DNA from: Bin87 sp034423115 | GTDB lineage: Bacteria; Chloroflexota; Dehalococcoidia; Lucifugimonadales; UBA3495 | Assembly (NCBI GenBank): GCA_034423115.1 | Contig: DAOUJD010000043.1 | Span: 14,090 to 78,089, forward strand | Direction: 5' to 3' | DNA length: 64,000 bases | Part shown: positions 18,714 through 28,475 of the stretch, one piece after another | Layout: each line of letters begins with the position of its first letter | How positions within the stretch are numbered: the stretch's first letter is position 1 | Notes under the pieces: model-generated | The model's input: only the letters and a program-made list of their open reading frames with translations | Told to the model about the DNA's origin: nothing | Databases searched by the model: none | Made by a program: the position numbers and the translations under genes

Positions 18714-19319
18714 GTGGCAACACTAAAACGACATTCATGGATTGGGGCGGCGCTGGTACTGCTCCTGGTGATGGCGGCAGCATGCGCTCCGGCCGCGGAT
18801 TCGCCGGCCGTGGGTGTCGAGGGCATCGACGTTGGGAACACGTCGCCGCCGTTCGCGATGACGCTGGTGGACGGGTCCGAGGTATCGCTGAAGGACATAG
18901 TGGACGATGGCCAACCGACGCACCTGTTCTGGTTCGCCACCTGGTGACCGGAGTGCCGCGCCGAGTTACGGTCGCTGGATCCAATCGCATCGAAATACCC
19001 GGACGTAGACTTCTACGTAGTTTCGTACAACGAACCGGTTGAAACCATCGCCGAATACATTGAGGAGGGCGGATACACCGACGTAATCCCCGCGGGCCCG
19101 GTGGGCACGATGCTGGCCGACTTGGAAGTCACCCGACAAATGGCGATGATGGTCGTCAACGGGAACGGAATGATCTACCACCGGCAGGTGATGGGAAGCG
19201 CGGAGACGTGGGAACCATACTTCACCGCGCTGAGCGCCGACCCCGTGGCGATACCGCCGGAACTAGAGATACAGCGGCAAAAGGATCAGAGACAGCAAGA
19301 CTTGCAACTTCCAAGTTGA
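18714..19319 (+). CDS. Thioredoxin-like selenocysteine lipoprotein 1 (in-frame TGA read as Sec)
   Basis: The reading frame from GTG 18714 to TGA 19317-19319 is interrupted only by TGA at 18945-18947. Reading that TGA as Sec gives 201 residues. The N-terminus is a lipoprotein signal (hydrophobic run ending M-A-A-A-Cys, then APAAD). A redoxin domain follows: 'VGNTSPPFAMTLVDGSEVSLKDI', then 'HLFWFATW-U-PEC-RAEL', where Sec takes the place of the first Cys of the thioredoxin WCxxC motif. Past the TGA the protein goes on as a normal TlpA/AhpC-TSA-like fold ('VDFYVVSYNE', 'VGTMLADLEV', 'MMVVNGNGMIYHR') and aligns residue by residue with the next gene. A SECIS-like stem-loop follows the TGA. It would act outside the membrane as a thiol-selenol oxidoreductase. 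The start is uncertain (weak ribosome site). Confidence 0.88.
18956..18978 (+). promoter_or_regulatory. Candidate bacterial SECIS element, gene 1
   Basis: Starting nine bases after the TGA: CC, then GCG, CCG, loop AGTTA (18964-18968), CGG, bulged T (18972), CGC, bulged T, GG. This makes eight base pairs with two single-base bulges. The apical-loop G is 18 bases from the TGA, within the distance known for bacterial SECIS elements, and the short upper stem with one bulge resembles the E. coli fdhF element. It lies within codons for Cys-Arg-Ala-Glu-Leu-Arg-Ser-Leu. Confidence 0.75.
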
Positions 19320-19362
19320 TGAGGGTAATGTGCGGCGCCGTTGGCGCTGAGAGCCTTACGAA

Positions 19363-20238
19363 ATGCAAAAGATGCGCGGCATACTGCTGACCACGCTGGT
19401 CACCGGAATGGTGGCCATTCTTTTGGCGTGTGGATCAGAATCTCCTCGGCCACCGGCTCCGCCCGCGGCACCAGCGCAACCTGCCGCCGCGGCTGCGACT
19501 GAGGCACCCACGTCCGAGGGTTCCAACGCAATGCAGATCACAGCACAGGTTGTCCCGGCTACGGAGGCTCCTGCGGCCGCTACGCAAGCGCCAGAGCCAC
19601 CCACCGCGACAACCTCGGCGGCCGCGACAAGCGCTCCCGGAGCGCCGCCACCTACGCCTGCGGTTGCTGCGAAATCCGCTCCGGCCGCTACCTCGGCGCC
19701 CACCCCGAACGCGGAGACTCCGGCTTCCGTGAACCCGCCGCCGCTACCCGTGTCCGCGACCGAAGCGCCCGCTGCGCCGGCGACTGAGGCGCCGATGGCC
19801 CCGGCCGCGCCGGAGGGGATTGAGGTTGGGCAGATTCCGCCGGCATTCACGATGGAACGGACGGACGGAACCCCTGTGGCGTTGGCGGACCTTACGGCGG
19901 CGGGCAGACCGGCGTTCATGATGTATTTCGCGACCTGGTGACCAACCTGCCGCGCCGAGTTACGGACGCTGGCCCCGGTCGTTACCGAGAACGCAGGACA
20001 AGTGGACTTCTACCTAGTGTCGTTCAGCGAGAGCGCGAGCCGGCTGGACGGCTACATAGAGGAGAATGGATATTCGGACATGATCGCCACGCAGCCGGTG
20101 GGGTCGATGCTGGCAGATCTGAGGATCACCAGCCAATCGTCAATGATCGCACTGGACGCACAGGGCGTAATCACGTTCCGCAAAGGATACGGCGGCGGCG
20201 GGGATTACGTTGGAGCGTTGCGGGATCTGGCGCAGTAG
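19363..20238 (+). CDS. Thioredoxin-like selenocysteine lipoprotein 2 (in-frame TGA read as Sec)
   Basis: The frame from ATG 19363 to TAG 20236-20238 contains one TGA at 19939-19941. Read as Sec it gives 291 residues. Residues 1-23 are a lipoprotein signal ending I-L-L-A-Cys. About 120 residues of Ala/Pro/Thr-rich linker follow, likely a flexible tether to the membrane. The redoxin domain starts near 'IEVGQIPPAFTMERTDG', with the active site 'MMYFATW-U-PTC-RAEL', then 'VDFYLVSFSE', 'VGSMLADLRI' and 'MIALDAQGVITFRKG'. The gene lies 43 bases after gene 1 and is its paralogue, minus the linker. An in-frame ATG at 19372 is an alternative start. The TGA, the xxC spacing and the SECIS-like hairpin are shared by both copies. 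Confidence 0.88.
19950..19972 (+). promoter_or_regulatory. Candidate bacterial SECIS element, gene 2
   Basis: Same position after the TGA, same pairing and same AGTTA loop (19958-19962) as in gene 1. The single base that differs within the element (A here, T there, at 19966) is the unpaired bulge. It encodes Thr instead of Ser, so pairing is untouched. Both copies use the AT-rich Leu codon TTA in the loop although the genome prefers CTG. Confidence 0.75.
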
Positions 20239-20241
20239 CGA

Positions 20242-20655
20242 CTACCCATCCTCGTCCAAGCGGAAACGTAGCCGCCCACGGCGGGGCGCGTACTCCATCT
20301 CCAACTCGTTGAGTACATCCCGGCCAAACAGCGAATCCAGGCCTTGGGTGATGGGATGGGGCTTGCCGATGTGGATGTTGGTGCGAAAGTCGTGCCGAGT
20401 TTCACCGTCGTAAAACGAGACTACGGCCGGCTCGGCGTAGTAGGTGTGCTGTCCGCCGGCGCTGGTGGCGACCACCGGGTTGGACAACTCGTTAAAAGGG
20501 CAGTGCAAGTTTCCGGCGTCGAAAGGATGCACAATGGTGGCGTCGGTGCCTGTATCAACCAGGAAATTCACGTTGCCGACCACTCCAATCCGCGGCAGGT
20601 TCACGCGAGCGTTGACGTAAGGGCTACCGTCTCGAGCGAATTCGCCGGCAATCAT
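20242..20655 (-). CDS. Retropepsin-like aspartic protease
   Basis: The 137-residue protein has the retroviral-type aspartic protease signature 'FLVDTGTDATIVHP' (Asp-Thr-Gly-Thr) and a second hydrophobic-hydrophobic-Gly element, 'SLFGRDVLNELEMEY', that closes the fold. Such single-lobed proteases act as dimers. Bacterial examples with known roles are few (for example RC1339/APRc in Rickettsia). It is preceded by, and overlaps by 4 nt, a DUF5678-like gene. Both end almost against the 3' end of selenoprotein gene 2 (three bases apart). The target is unknown. Confidence 0.82.
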   Translation of the reverse strand: MIAGEFARDGSPYVNARVNLPRIGVVGNVNFLVDTGTDATIVHPFDAGNLHCPFNELSNPVVATSAGGQHTYYAEPAVVSFYDGETRHDFRTNIHIGKPHPITQGLDSLFGRDVLNELEMEYAPRRGRLRFRLDEDG

Positions 20656-20954
20656 AACGTCATGAGAAGGCGAGGCTTGGTGTTCAGGAACTCACGCGCT
20701 GAAAAACCGGGCCGTGCGCCGAGTTCTTCGGTTTTCTTTACGAGTTCCTTCACAGAGTCTGAGACTAGGAAATCCCCGGTCTCAGTGATTGCAACCCACT
20801 TATCTGGGTACTTCTGAATCAACTCGGGGCGCATCGCACGCAGCCGTGCCCAGCGTTCTTCTGATGCGCGCCACTCGGCGAGCTCTTCAGGAGTAGCCTT
20901 ATGGCTCGTAACCGTTACTTTGGGCCGCTGGCCGTCGGTTCTGAATATAGCCAT
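20652..20954 (-). CDS. DUF5678-like small protein paired with the retropepsin
   Basis: The 100-residue product has a charged N-terminal half ('TPEELAEWRASEERWARLRAMRPEL') and then 'IQKYPDKWVAITETGDFLVSDSVKELVKKTEELG'. This fits DUF5678: 'kYpgkwVAi...gevv..dsleel..k'. The function of the domain is unknown. Its last 4 nt overlap the start of the retropepsin gene, so the two are translationally coupled and probably work together. No signal peptide or membrane segment is present. Confidence 0.75.
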   Translation of the reverse strand: MAIFRTDGQRPKVTVTSHKATPEELAEWRASEERWARLRAMRPELIQKYPDKWVAITETGDFLVSDSVKELVKKTEELGARPGFSAREFLNTKPRLLMTL

Positions 20955-21047
20955 GGCTGACCTCTATGTGGTCGACGTGCAATGACGTCATGTTGGTAGT
21001 TCGCCGTTAGCGAATCAGGAAGGCGACGGCGTTCAGCCGGGGACAGT

Positions 21048-22814
<1,767 letters not shown>

Positions 22815-22938
22815 TGGGATCTACCTGCCTGCTGAGTGGTAAAAATGCAAGAATACTCACCAAATCATTATAGCCGATGATGTTGGATCGAACGGTTCGG
22901 GCACATCGCGGCGGGGATTCGCGAGATTGGGTCGGTTG

Positions 22939-22944
22939 TATAAT
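22939..22944 (+). promoter_or_regulatory. -10 box upstream of prfB
   Basis: A perfect TATAAT lies 54 bases before the prfB ATG; no good -35 box is visible at 16-18 bases. It is set back-to-back with the probable thrS -10 box at 22867-22872 on the other strand. Confidence 0.45.
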
Positions 22945-22997
22945 TGATGCTAAAAAGGGCGATGGGAAAGTCATCGCGACATAGGGGGCAACAGGAA

Positions 22998-24102
22998 ATG
23001 GATGAACTTCACCAGCGACTTGCCGAAATGGCCGTCAAATTGGAGGCGGTCGTGGAGCGGCTTTGACCTTGCCGGCAGGGAAAAATCCATTTCCGAATTG
23101 GAACAGGAGGCGTCGGCCGCCGGTTTCTGGGACGACCCTGCGTCCGCGCAGCGCAAGATGCAGGAACTGGGCAAGTTGCAGCAGTCCGTAGGGTTGTGGC
23201 GTGGTTTGCAATCCCAAGTTGGGGACCTGGTGGAACTTACCGAGCTGGCGATAGAAAATGACGACGAGAGCCTGGAAGGTGAACTGACGGCGGAGACTGA
23301 CGACGTTGAGAGCCGACTGGCGAGGGCGGAAATGCAGCTGACCCTGTCAGGGCCGTACGATGACCGGCCGGCGATCCTGACGATTCATTCGGGGGCCGGC
23401 GGCACGGACTCGCACGACTGGGTGGAGATGCTGACCGGGATGTACGCCGGATGGGCGGCATCCGACGGGCGTCCAGTCCAAGTGCTGGACACGGCATACG
23501 GCGACGAGGCCGGATTGCGTACCAGCACGATGGAAATAGGCGGTCAGCACGCGTTCGGGTACCTGAACGCCGAGGTTGGGGTGCACCGGCTGGTCCGGAT
23601 GTCGCCATTCGACCCGGCGAGGCGGCGGCAAACGTCCTTCGCCCGGGTAGAGGTGCTGCCGACGGTGGTGGATGATGACACAGAGGTGGAAGTGCGGCCG
23701 GAGGACATCAAGATGGACTTTTTCCGGTCCAGCGGGCCGGGCGGTCAGAACGTGCAGAAGGTTGCCTCGGCGGTACGGTTGACGCACGTGCCGTCCGGGA
23801 TTGTGGTGTCGTGCCAAACCGAGCGGTCGCAGCACCAGAATCGGGACTACGCTATGCGGATCCTGCGCGCGAAGTTGCTGGCGCTCAGGGAAGAGGAGAG
23901 GGAGCAGGAACTTTCGAGCCTGCGGGGCGAGCGGGTTTCGGCAGAGTGGGGGAACCAGATACGAAGCTACGTGCTGCACCCGTACAAGTCGGTTAAGGAC
24001 CACAGGACGGATTACCAGTCGGGTAATACGGACGCGGTGCTGGCCGGCGGGATCGACGGTTTCATAGAGGCATACCTGGTGAGCAAGCTGGGCGACGAGT
24101 AA
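22998..24102 (+). CDS. prfB: Peptide chain release factor 2 with programmed +1 frameshift
   Basis: The gene starts at ATG 22998 (MDELHQRLAEM) and the zero frame stops at TGA 23064-23066 after 22 codons. Ribosomes must slip +1 at CTT-TGA-C to enter the long frame (DLAGREKSISELEQ), giving about 367 residues. Domain marks: Ser-Pro-Phe in 'RMSPFDPARR', which reads UGA/UAA stops, and Gly-Gly-Gln in 'SSGPGGQNVQKVASAVRLTH', which triggers peptide release. RF2 ends translation at UGA, so it competes with Sec insertion in a cell that reads UGA as selenocysteine. The coding sequence is effectively 22998..23063 joined to 23065..24102. Confidence 0.97.
23054..23067 (+). promoter_or_regulatory. RF2 programmed frameshift site
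   Basis: GGAG (23054-23057), three bases, then CTT TGA C (23061-23067). The internal Shine-Dalgarno-like GGAG lies three bases before the slippery CTT, the spacing known from E. coli prfB. RF2 shortage slows termination at TGA and favours slipping, so the protein controls its own level. Confidence 0.92.
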
Positions 24103-24130
24103 TCGATCAGTCGGTCAGCCAAAATAAGAG

Positions 24131-24153
24131 AGGCGGGTTATGAGCCCGCCCCT
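24131..24153. repeat. Dispersed intergenic palindrome, variant copy
   Basis: AGGCGGGTT and a GCCCGCCCCTAC arm form a hairpin that is a looser version of the elements at 8496-8518 and 53795-53817; the trailing CCCCTAC is shared. It lies between the convergent prfB and ribBA genes and probably ends transcription from one or both. Confidence 0.65.
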
Positions 24154-24185
24154 ACGCGTTTGCGCGATTGCCAGCCGAATTAGGT

Positions 24186-25418
24186 TCACCGGGCGGCGTC
24201 GGGAGGACTGGAGCGGAACGGCGTGATCAGGTGGCCCATGTGCTCGCGCTTGGTGCGCATGTAGCCCTCGTTCAACTCGTTGGGGGCGACGGTGATGCTG
24301 ACGCGGTCGGTGATTTCGACGCCCAATCCACTGATGCCGGCCATTTTGTGGGGATTGTTGGTCACCAGACGGGCGCGGGTGATGCCCAAGTCGCGCATGA
24401 TCTGCACGGCGAGGTCGTATTTGCGCTCGTCGGGCTGGAACCCCAGGGCGACGTTGGCCTCGATGGTGTCCATGCCGACATCTTGCAACGCGTATGCCCG
24501 AATCTTGTTGTGCAGGCCGATGCCCCGGCCCTCCTGGCGGAGGTAGATCAGGGCTCCGGAGCCGTTCTCGAACATCATACGGATTGCCATGTCGAGCTGT
24601 TCACCGCAATCGCACTTCAAACTGCCGAAAGCGTCTCCGGTGAGACATTCGCTGTGGACCCTAACCAGGACGTCATCGCCGGGCTGCCAGTTGCCAACGA
24701 CCAAGGCGGCGTGTTCGCCGCTGTCGATGGTGCTGTTATAGCCAATGATGCGGGCCACGCCGTGCCGGGTGGGCAGGTTGGCCTCGGCCACGCGGAAGAC
24801 AAGGGTTTCGTTCATCCGGCGGTGGGCGATGAGCTGGGCGATGCTAAAGATCTTGAGGTCGTGCTTGTGGGCGAACTTTTCGAGTTCTGGCATGCGCGCC
24901 ATGGTGCCGTCGGGGTTCATGATCTCGCAAATCACGCCGGCCGGGTAGGCTCCAGCGTACTGGCTCAAATCAACGATGGCCTCGGTATGGCCGGGGCGCC
25001 GGAGGACGCCGCCGGCGTTAGCCCGCAGGGGGAACAGGTGCCCCGGGTGTATGAGATCCTCGGGACGAGTTTCGGGATCGATCAGGGCCTGGATGGTCGC
25101 GCTGCGATCATGGGCGGAGATCCCTGTGGACGTGCCAACCTTGTAATCCACGGAAGTGGTGAAAGCCGTGGGTTGGGAGGACGGTGAGTTGCGGCTGCGG
25201 AGCAGGGGGATGCGAAGCTCCTCCAGACGCTCCTCCAACATGGGGACGCAGACCAAGCCGCGGGCGTGGGTGACCATGAAGTTGATTGAGTCGGGCGTAG
25301 CGTGCTCGGCAAAGAGGAACAGATCGCCTTCGTTTTCCCGGCTCTCGTCATCGACGACGATGACAAACTTTCCTGAGGAAAGGTCTTCCAGAGCCTCCTC
25401 GAGGCTACACAGGGGCAT
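24186..25418 (-). CDS. ribBA: Bifunctional DHBP synthase / GTP cyclohydrolase II
   Basis: The 410-residue fusion carries out both entry steps of riboflavin synthesis. The N-terminal RibB half (about 1-205) has the acidic 'DDESRENEGDL' loop, 'TSTGISAHDRS' and 'RPGHTEAIVDL', and makes the four-carbon unit from ribulose 5-phosphate. The C-terminal RibA half has the zinc ligands Cys-x10-Cys-x-Cys ('ECLTGDAFGSLKCDC') and 'RQEGRGIGL', and opens GTP. All key residues of both halves look intact. ATG 25418 has GGAGG just upstream; the longer frame to 25457 is less likely. It is last in the rib cluster, 96 bases after a second, stand-alone ribB. Confidence 0.95.
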   Translation of the reverse strand: MPLCSLEEALEDLSSGKFVIVVDDESRENEGDLFLFAEHATPDSINFMVTHARGLVCVPMLEERLEELRIPLLRSRNSPSSQPTAFTTSVDYKVGTSTGISAHDRSATIQALIDPETRPEDLIHPGHLFPLRANAGGVLRRPGHTEAIVDLSQYAGAYPAGVICEIMNPDGTMARMPELEKFAHKHDLKIFSIAQLIAHRRMNETLVFRVAEANLPTRHGVARIIGYNSTIDSGEHAALVVGNWQPGDDVLVRVHSECLTGDAFGSLKCDCGEQLDMAIRMMFENGSGALIYLRQEGRGIGLHNKIRAYALQDVGMDTIEANVALGFQPDERKYDLAVQIMRDLGITRARLVTNNPHKMAGISGLGVEITDRVSITVAPNELNEGYMRTKREHMGHLITPFRSSPPDAAR

Positions 25419-25514
25419 GGTACCTCCGGAAAGTACGATTGGATTGCTTCGTAGCACGAGAGTCTAGCACGGATACTCCCGAATCGCGACCAAGGGGTCG
25501 GCCGGAGGGTTCGG

Positions 25515-26150
25515 TCAGTTGACCGGCGGGTCAACCGGATCGTGCTTGCGACGATAAGCGATGAGGTCCGCAATGGAAAGGATGTTGAGGGAGAAATCCC
25601 GGGCCATGGGGACCAGATCGGGGAAACGCGCCATGGTGCCGTCGTTTTTCATGATCTCGCAGACGACGCCGGCGGGATAGAGACCAGCGAGGCGGCACAG
25701 ATCGACAATCGCCTCGGTGTGGCCGGGTCGCACCAGAACGCCGCCTTCATGGTAGCGGAGCGGGAACAAGTGCCCGGGCTGGATGAAATCCTGGGGGCGG
25801 GCGTCGGGGTCTATGAGAGCGCGGATAGTAGCGGCGCGGTCTTCGGCGGAAATGCCGGTGGAGGTGCCGATAGCATAATCCACGGGCATGGTAAACGCTG
25901 TTGGCATCGCGGAATCTGAATTGCGACTAGGCAACAGTGGGATGTCCAACTCCTGCAACCGGTCCGCCGTCATAGGCATGCAGAGCTGGCCGCGGGCGTG
26001 GGTGACCATGAAGTTGACTGCGTCGGCGGTGACGTGTTCCGCCGGCATAACGAGGTCGCCCTCATTCTCGCGGTCTTCGTCATCGACCACAATGAGGAAC
26101 TTGCCGGCTCTGAGGTCCGACAGACCCTGTTCGATGCTGACCAAGGGCAT
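25515..26150 (-). CDS. ribB: Stand-alone 3,4-dihydroxy-2-butanone 4-phosphate synthase
   Basis: The 211-residue protein repeats the RibB half of the neighbouring RibBA: 'DDEDRENEGDLVMPAEH', 'TSTGISAEDRAATI', 'QPGHLFPLRY' and 'RPGHTEAIVDL' are all present, so it should be active. It turns ribulose 5-phosphate into the butanone phosphate plus formate. Having both a complete RibBA and a separate RibB in one cluster is redundant. It may raise four-carbon supply or give independent control. The divergence between the copies speaks against a very recent duplication. Confidence 0.95.
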   Translation of the reverse strand: MPLVSIEQGLSDLRAGKFLIVVDDEDRENEGDLVMPAEHVTADAVNFMVTHARGQLCMPMTADRLQELDIPLLPSRNSDSAMPTAFTMPVDYAIGTSTGISAEDRAATIRALIDPDARPQDFIQPGHLFPLRYHEGGVLVRPGHTEAIVDLCRLAGLYPAGVVCEIMKNDGTMARFPDLVPMARDFSLNILSIADLIAYRRKHDPVDPPVN

Positions 26151-26182
26151 CAGTTAGCAATTTCCAGTAACGGCCCGGAAAG

Positions 26183-26767
26183 TCACTGCAACCTCGATTC
26201 GAGGAGGCTTTCCACGTACTTAGCCAGAATATCCGCTTCAAGGTTGACCCGGTCCCCGACCGTCCTTTCGTGCAAGTTTGTGTTCTGCATGGTGAACGGA
26301 ATGACCGAAATCGTGAAACGGGAGTCGGTCCTTTGTACCACCGTGAGACTGATTCCGTCAACCGCGATGAACCCCTTCTCGACGATGTAGGGGACCAAAG
26401 ACTCCGGCGCGTCGATTTCCATAATGTAGCAATCGGCCTCGGGGGTTAGGCCCGTGATAGCGCCGGTGCCATCGACGTGGCCCTGCACGATGTGACCACC
26501 CATGCGGTCGCTGGCGGACAGGGCGCGCTCCAGGTTGACCGCGGAGCCCGTGCCGGCCTGGCCCAGCGAGGTGCGACGGAGGGTTTCGGGCGCGAGGTCG
26601 ACGGCGAAGCTGGAGGCGTCGAAGTCCACGACGGTGAGGCAGGCCCCATTGACGGAAATGCTGTCGCCGATCTTCGCGTCAGACACGACTTTCTCGGCGT
26701 TCAAGACGAGGCGGTAATCGCTCAGGCTGGAAACCCGGCCGACCTCCTCAACGATTCCGGTAAACAT
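26183..26767 (-). CDS. ribE: Riboflavin synthase, alpha subunit
   Basis: The 194-residue protein shows the two lumazine-binding repeats: 'MFTGIVEEVGRV...SVNGACLTVVDF', then 'GGHIVQGHVDGTGAI...FIAVDGISLTVV'. It dismutates two molecules of 6,7-dimethyl-8-ribityllumazine to riboflavin. It begins right at the ribD stop (adjacent bases), so the genes are co-translated. The lumazine synthase gene (ribH) expected beside it is not in the window. Confidence 0.96.
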   Translation of the reverse strand: MFTGIVEEVGRVSSLSDYRLVLNAEKVVSDAKIGDSISVNGACLTVVDFDASSFAVDLAPETLRRTSLGQAGTGSAVNLERALSASDRMGGHIVQGHVDGTGAITGLTPEADCYIMEIDAPESLVPYIVEKGFIAVDGISLTVVQRTDSRFTISVIPFTMQNTNLHERTVGDRVNLEADILAKYVESLLESRLQ

Positions 26768-27880
26768 TCAGACGCCTCCGTGGGTGGGATAACCGGTGAT
26801 CAACCAGTCGGGGCCGATTTGTTCGGATCGGGCGCGCTCGAGATGCCAGACGTCGGCCATAACGGTTGCGCCATTGCCACCGATGGGCGAACTGGCGCCG
26901 GCTCCGCCGATGAGCATGGGCGCGACGAACGCGTTGACCTTGTCGATCAAACCGGCGTCCAGCATGGCCCCCGTGACCTCGCCGCCGCCTTCGACGAGGA
27001 CGCTGACGATCCCCTCGCCTCCGAGGAACTGGAGCAGGGCGGACAGATTGACGCGGCCGTCGGGGCCGGGAAATTCGCACACCTGGGCGCCGGCTTCTTC
27101 GAGGGGTGACGTACGCGAAGGATCGAGTCCCGTTCCGGTGGCGATGATGGTGCGGCCGGGTTGGCGAAGCATGCGAGCATAGGGCGGAGTGCGTCCGTGG
27201 CTGTCAACGACGATTCGCACCGGCTGCAGGTCGGAGGACAAAGGATTGCCGTCCGGGTCGCGCGCGGTCAACTGAGGATCGTCGGTGAGGGTGGTGCCGA
27301 TACCGACCATGATGCCGTCCAACTCTTTTCGCATCTGCTGGACGCGGGCGCGGGCCTCGGGGCCGGTGATCCACTGGGACGCACCGGTGCGGGTGGCGAT
27401 TTTGCCGTCGAGGCTCATGGCGAACTTGGCGACTACGAAGGGCAGGCCCGTGGTGATGTGCTTCGCGAATGCTTCGTAGAGTTCGTCCGCGTCCGGGTTG
27501 GGTTGATGTTCAATGGCGATTCCAGCAGAACGCAGGGCAGATGCACCACCGCCGGCGACATGCGGGTTAGGATCGCGGACGGCATAAACCACATGGGAGA
27601 TGCCGGCGGAGATGATGGCGTCGGTGCAGGGCGGCGTGCGTCCGTAGTGGCAGCAAGGCTCGAGGGTGCAGAAGAGTGTTGCGCCGCGGGCTGCCGATCC
27701 GGCCTGGAGCAGTGCGCCGATTTCGGCGTGATGTTGGCCGGCGGGCAACGTGTGGCCTTCGCCGACGACTATGGAGTCGCGGACGATCACAGCGCCCACT
27801 GCGGGGTTGGGGCTGGTAGTGCCCAAAGCGGAACGGGCCAATTCGAGCGCCCGGGACATGGGGTCGGTGGACGTGGTCAT
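26768..27880 (-). CDS. ribD: Bifunctional pyrimidine deaminase/reductase RibD
   Basis: The 370-residue fusion has an N-terminal cytidine-deaminase-like zinc domain ('GQHHAEIGALLQAG' with the His-x-Glu, then 'LEPCCHYGRTPPC' with two Cys) and a C-terminal reductase domain of dihydrofolate reductase type ('FVVAKFAMSLDGKIATRTGASQWITG' and 'VLVEGGGEVTGAML'). It catalyses the second and third steps from GTP toward lumazine. It follows dcd by 22 bases and leads into ribE, ribB and ribBA. Confidence 0.96.
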   Translation of the reverse strand: MTTSTDPMSRALELARSALGTTSPNPAVGAVIVRDSIVVGEGHTLPAGQHHAEIGALLQAGSAARGATLFCTLEPCCHYGRTPPCTDAIISAGISHVVYAVRDPNPHVAGGGASALRSAGIAIEHQPNPDADELYEAFAKHITTGLPFVVAKFAMSLDGKIATRTGASQWITGPEARARVQQMRKELDGIMVGIGTTLTDDPQLTARDPDGNPLSSDLQPVRIVVDSHGRTPPYARMLRQPGRTIIATGTGLDPSRTSPLEEAGAQVCEFPGPDGRVNLSALLQFLGGEGIVSVLVEGGGEVTGAMLDAGLIDKVNAFVAPMLIGGAGASSPIGGNGATVMADVWHLERARSEQIGPDWLITGYPTHGGV

Positions 27881-27902
27881 GCGCGCGGCCTGGCAAGAAG
27901 GA

Positions 27903-28469
27903 TCATGGGGCGAAATCCTGGTGGAACCGGCTGGCAGTGGGGCCGGACTGACCCTGATACTTGCTACCCAATTCCGGAGATCCGTAGAGACGTTCGGCGG
28001 GCTCGGTGAGGCGCAGGAACGAGATCTGGCCTATTTTCATGCCTTGGTAGAGAGCGATGGGCAGGCGTGCGACGTTGCTGAGTTCCAGGGTGAGGCGGCC
28101 ACGCCAACCGGGGTCGACGAAGCCAGCGGTGCTGTGGATCAGCAGGCCGATGCGGCCGAGACTGCTCTTGCCCTCCAAGCGGGCCACGAGATCGTCGGGC
28201 AGCTCGATGTGCTCCAGGGTGCTGCCGAGGACGAACTCACCGGGGTGCAGGATGAACTGATCGTCGCCTTGGATTTTGACTTCTTCGGTGAGGTCGGCCT
28301 GGGACTCGCGGACGTCGATGTAGGGACGGCGGGAGTTGGAGAAGACCAGGAAACGGTTGTCGAGATGCAGGTCGATGCTGGCCGGCTGGATGTCGTCGAA
28401 ATTGATCGGCTTGACGACGATGCGGCCCTCGTCGAGTTCGCGGCGGATGGTGCGGTCGCTGAGAACCAT
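27903..28469 (-). CDS. dcd: dCTP deaminase
   Basis: The 188-residue protein carries the Dcd/dUTPase-fold motifs 'PASIDLHLDNRF', 'EGKSSLGRIGLLIHSTAGFVDPGWRGRLTLELSN' with the catalytic Glu, and 'KIGQISFL'. It deaminates dCTP to dUTP as a source of dTTP. Some Dcd enzymes also have dUTPase activity; the sequence does not decide. The gene is upstream of ribD with 22 bases between them, so it may share the riboflavin transcript. The SIMPL-domain gene ends six bases upstream. Confidence 0.95.
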   Translation of the reverse strand: MVLSDRTIRRELDEGRIVVKPINFDDIQPASIDLHLDNRFLVFSNSRRPYIDVRESQADLTEEVKIQGDDQFILHPGEFVLGSTLEHIELPDDLVARLEGKSSLGRIGLLIHSTAGFVDPGWRGRLTLELSNVARLPIALYQGMKIGQISFLRLTEPAERLYGSPELGSKYQGQSGPTASRFHQDFAP

Positions 28470-28475
28470 GTTGGG

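Noticed and set aside
18945..19941. The two TGA codons as true stops or as a genome-wide UGA-Trp code
   Set aside because: Protein similarity continues past both. A Trp reading would give W-W-P-x-C with no redox pair. The window's RF2 gene and other genes ending in TGA show that TGA is a normal stop here.
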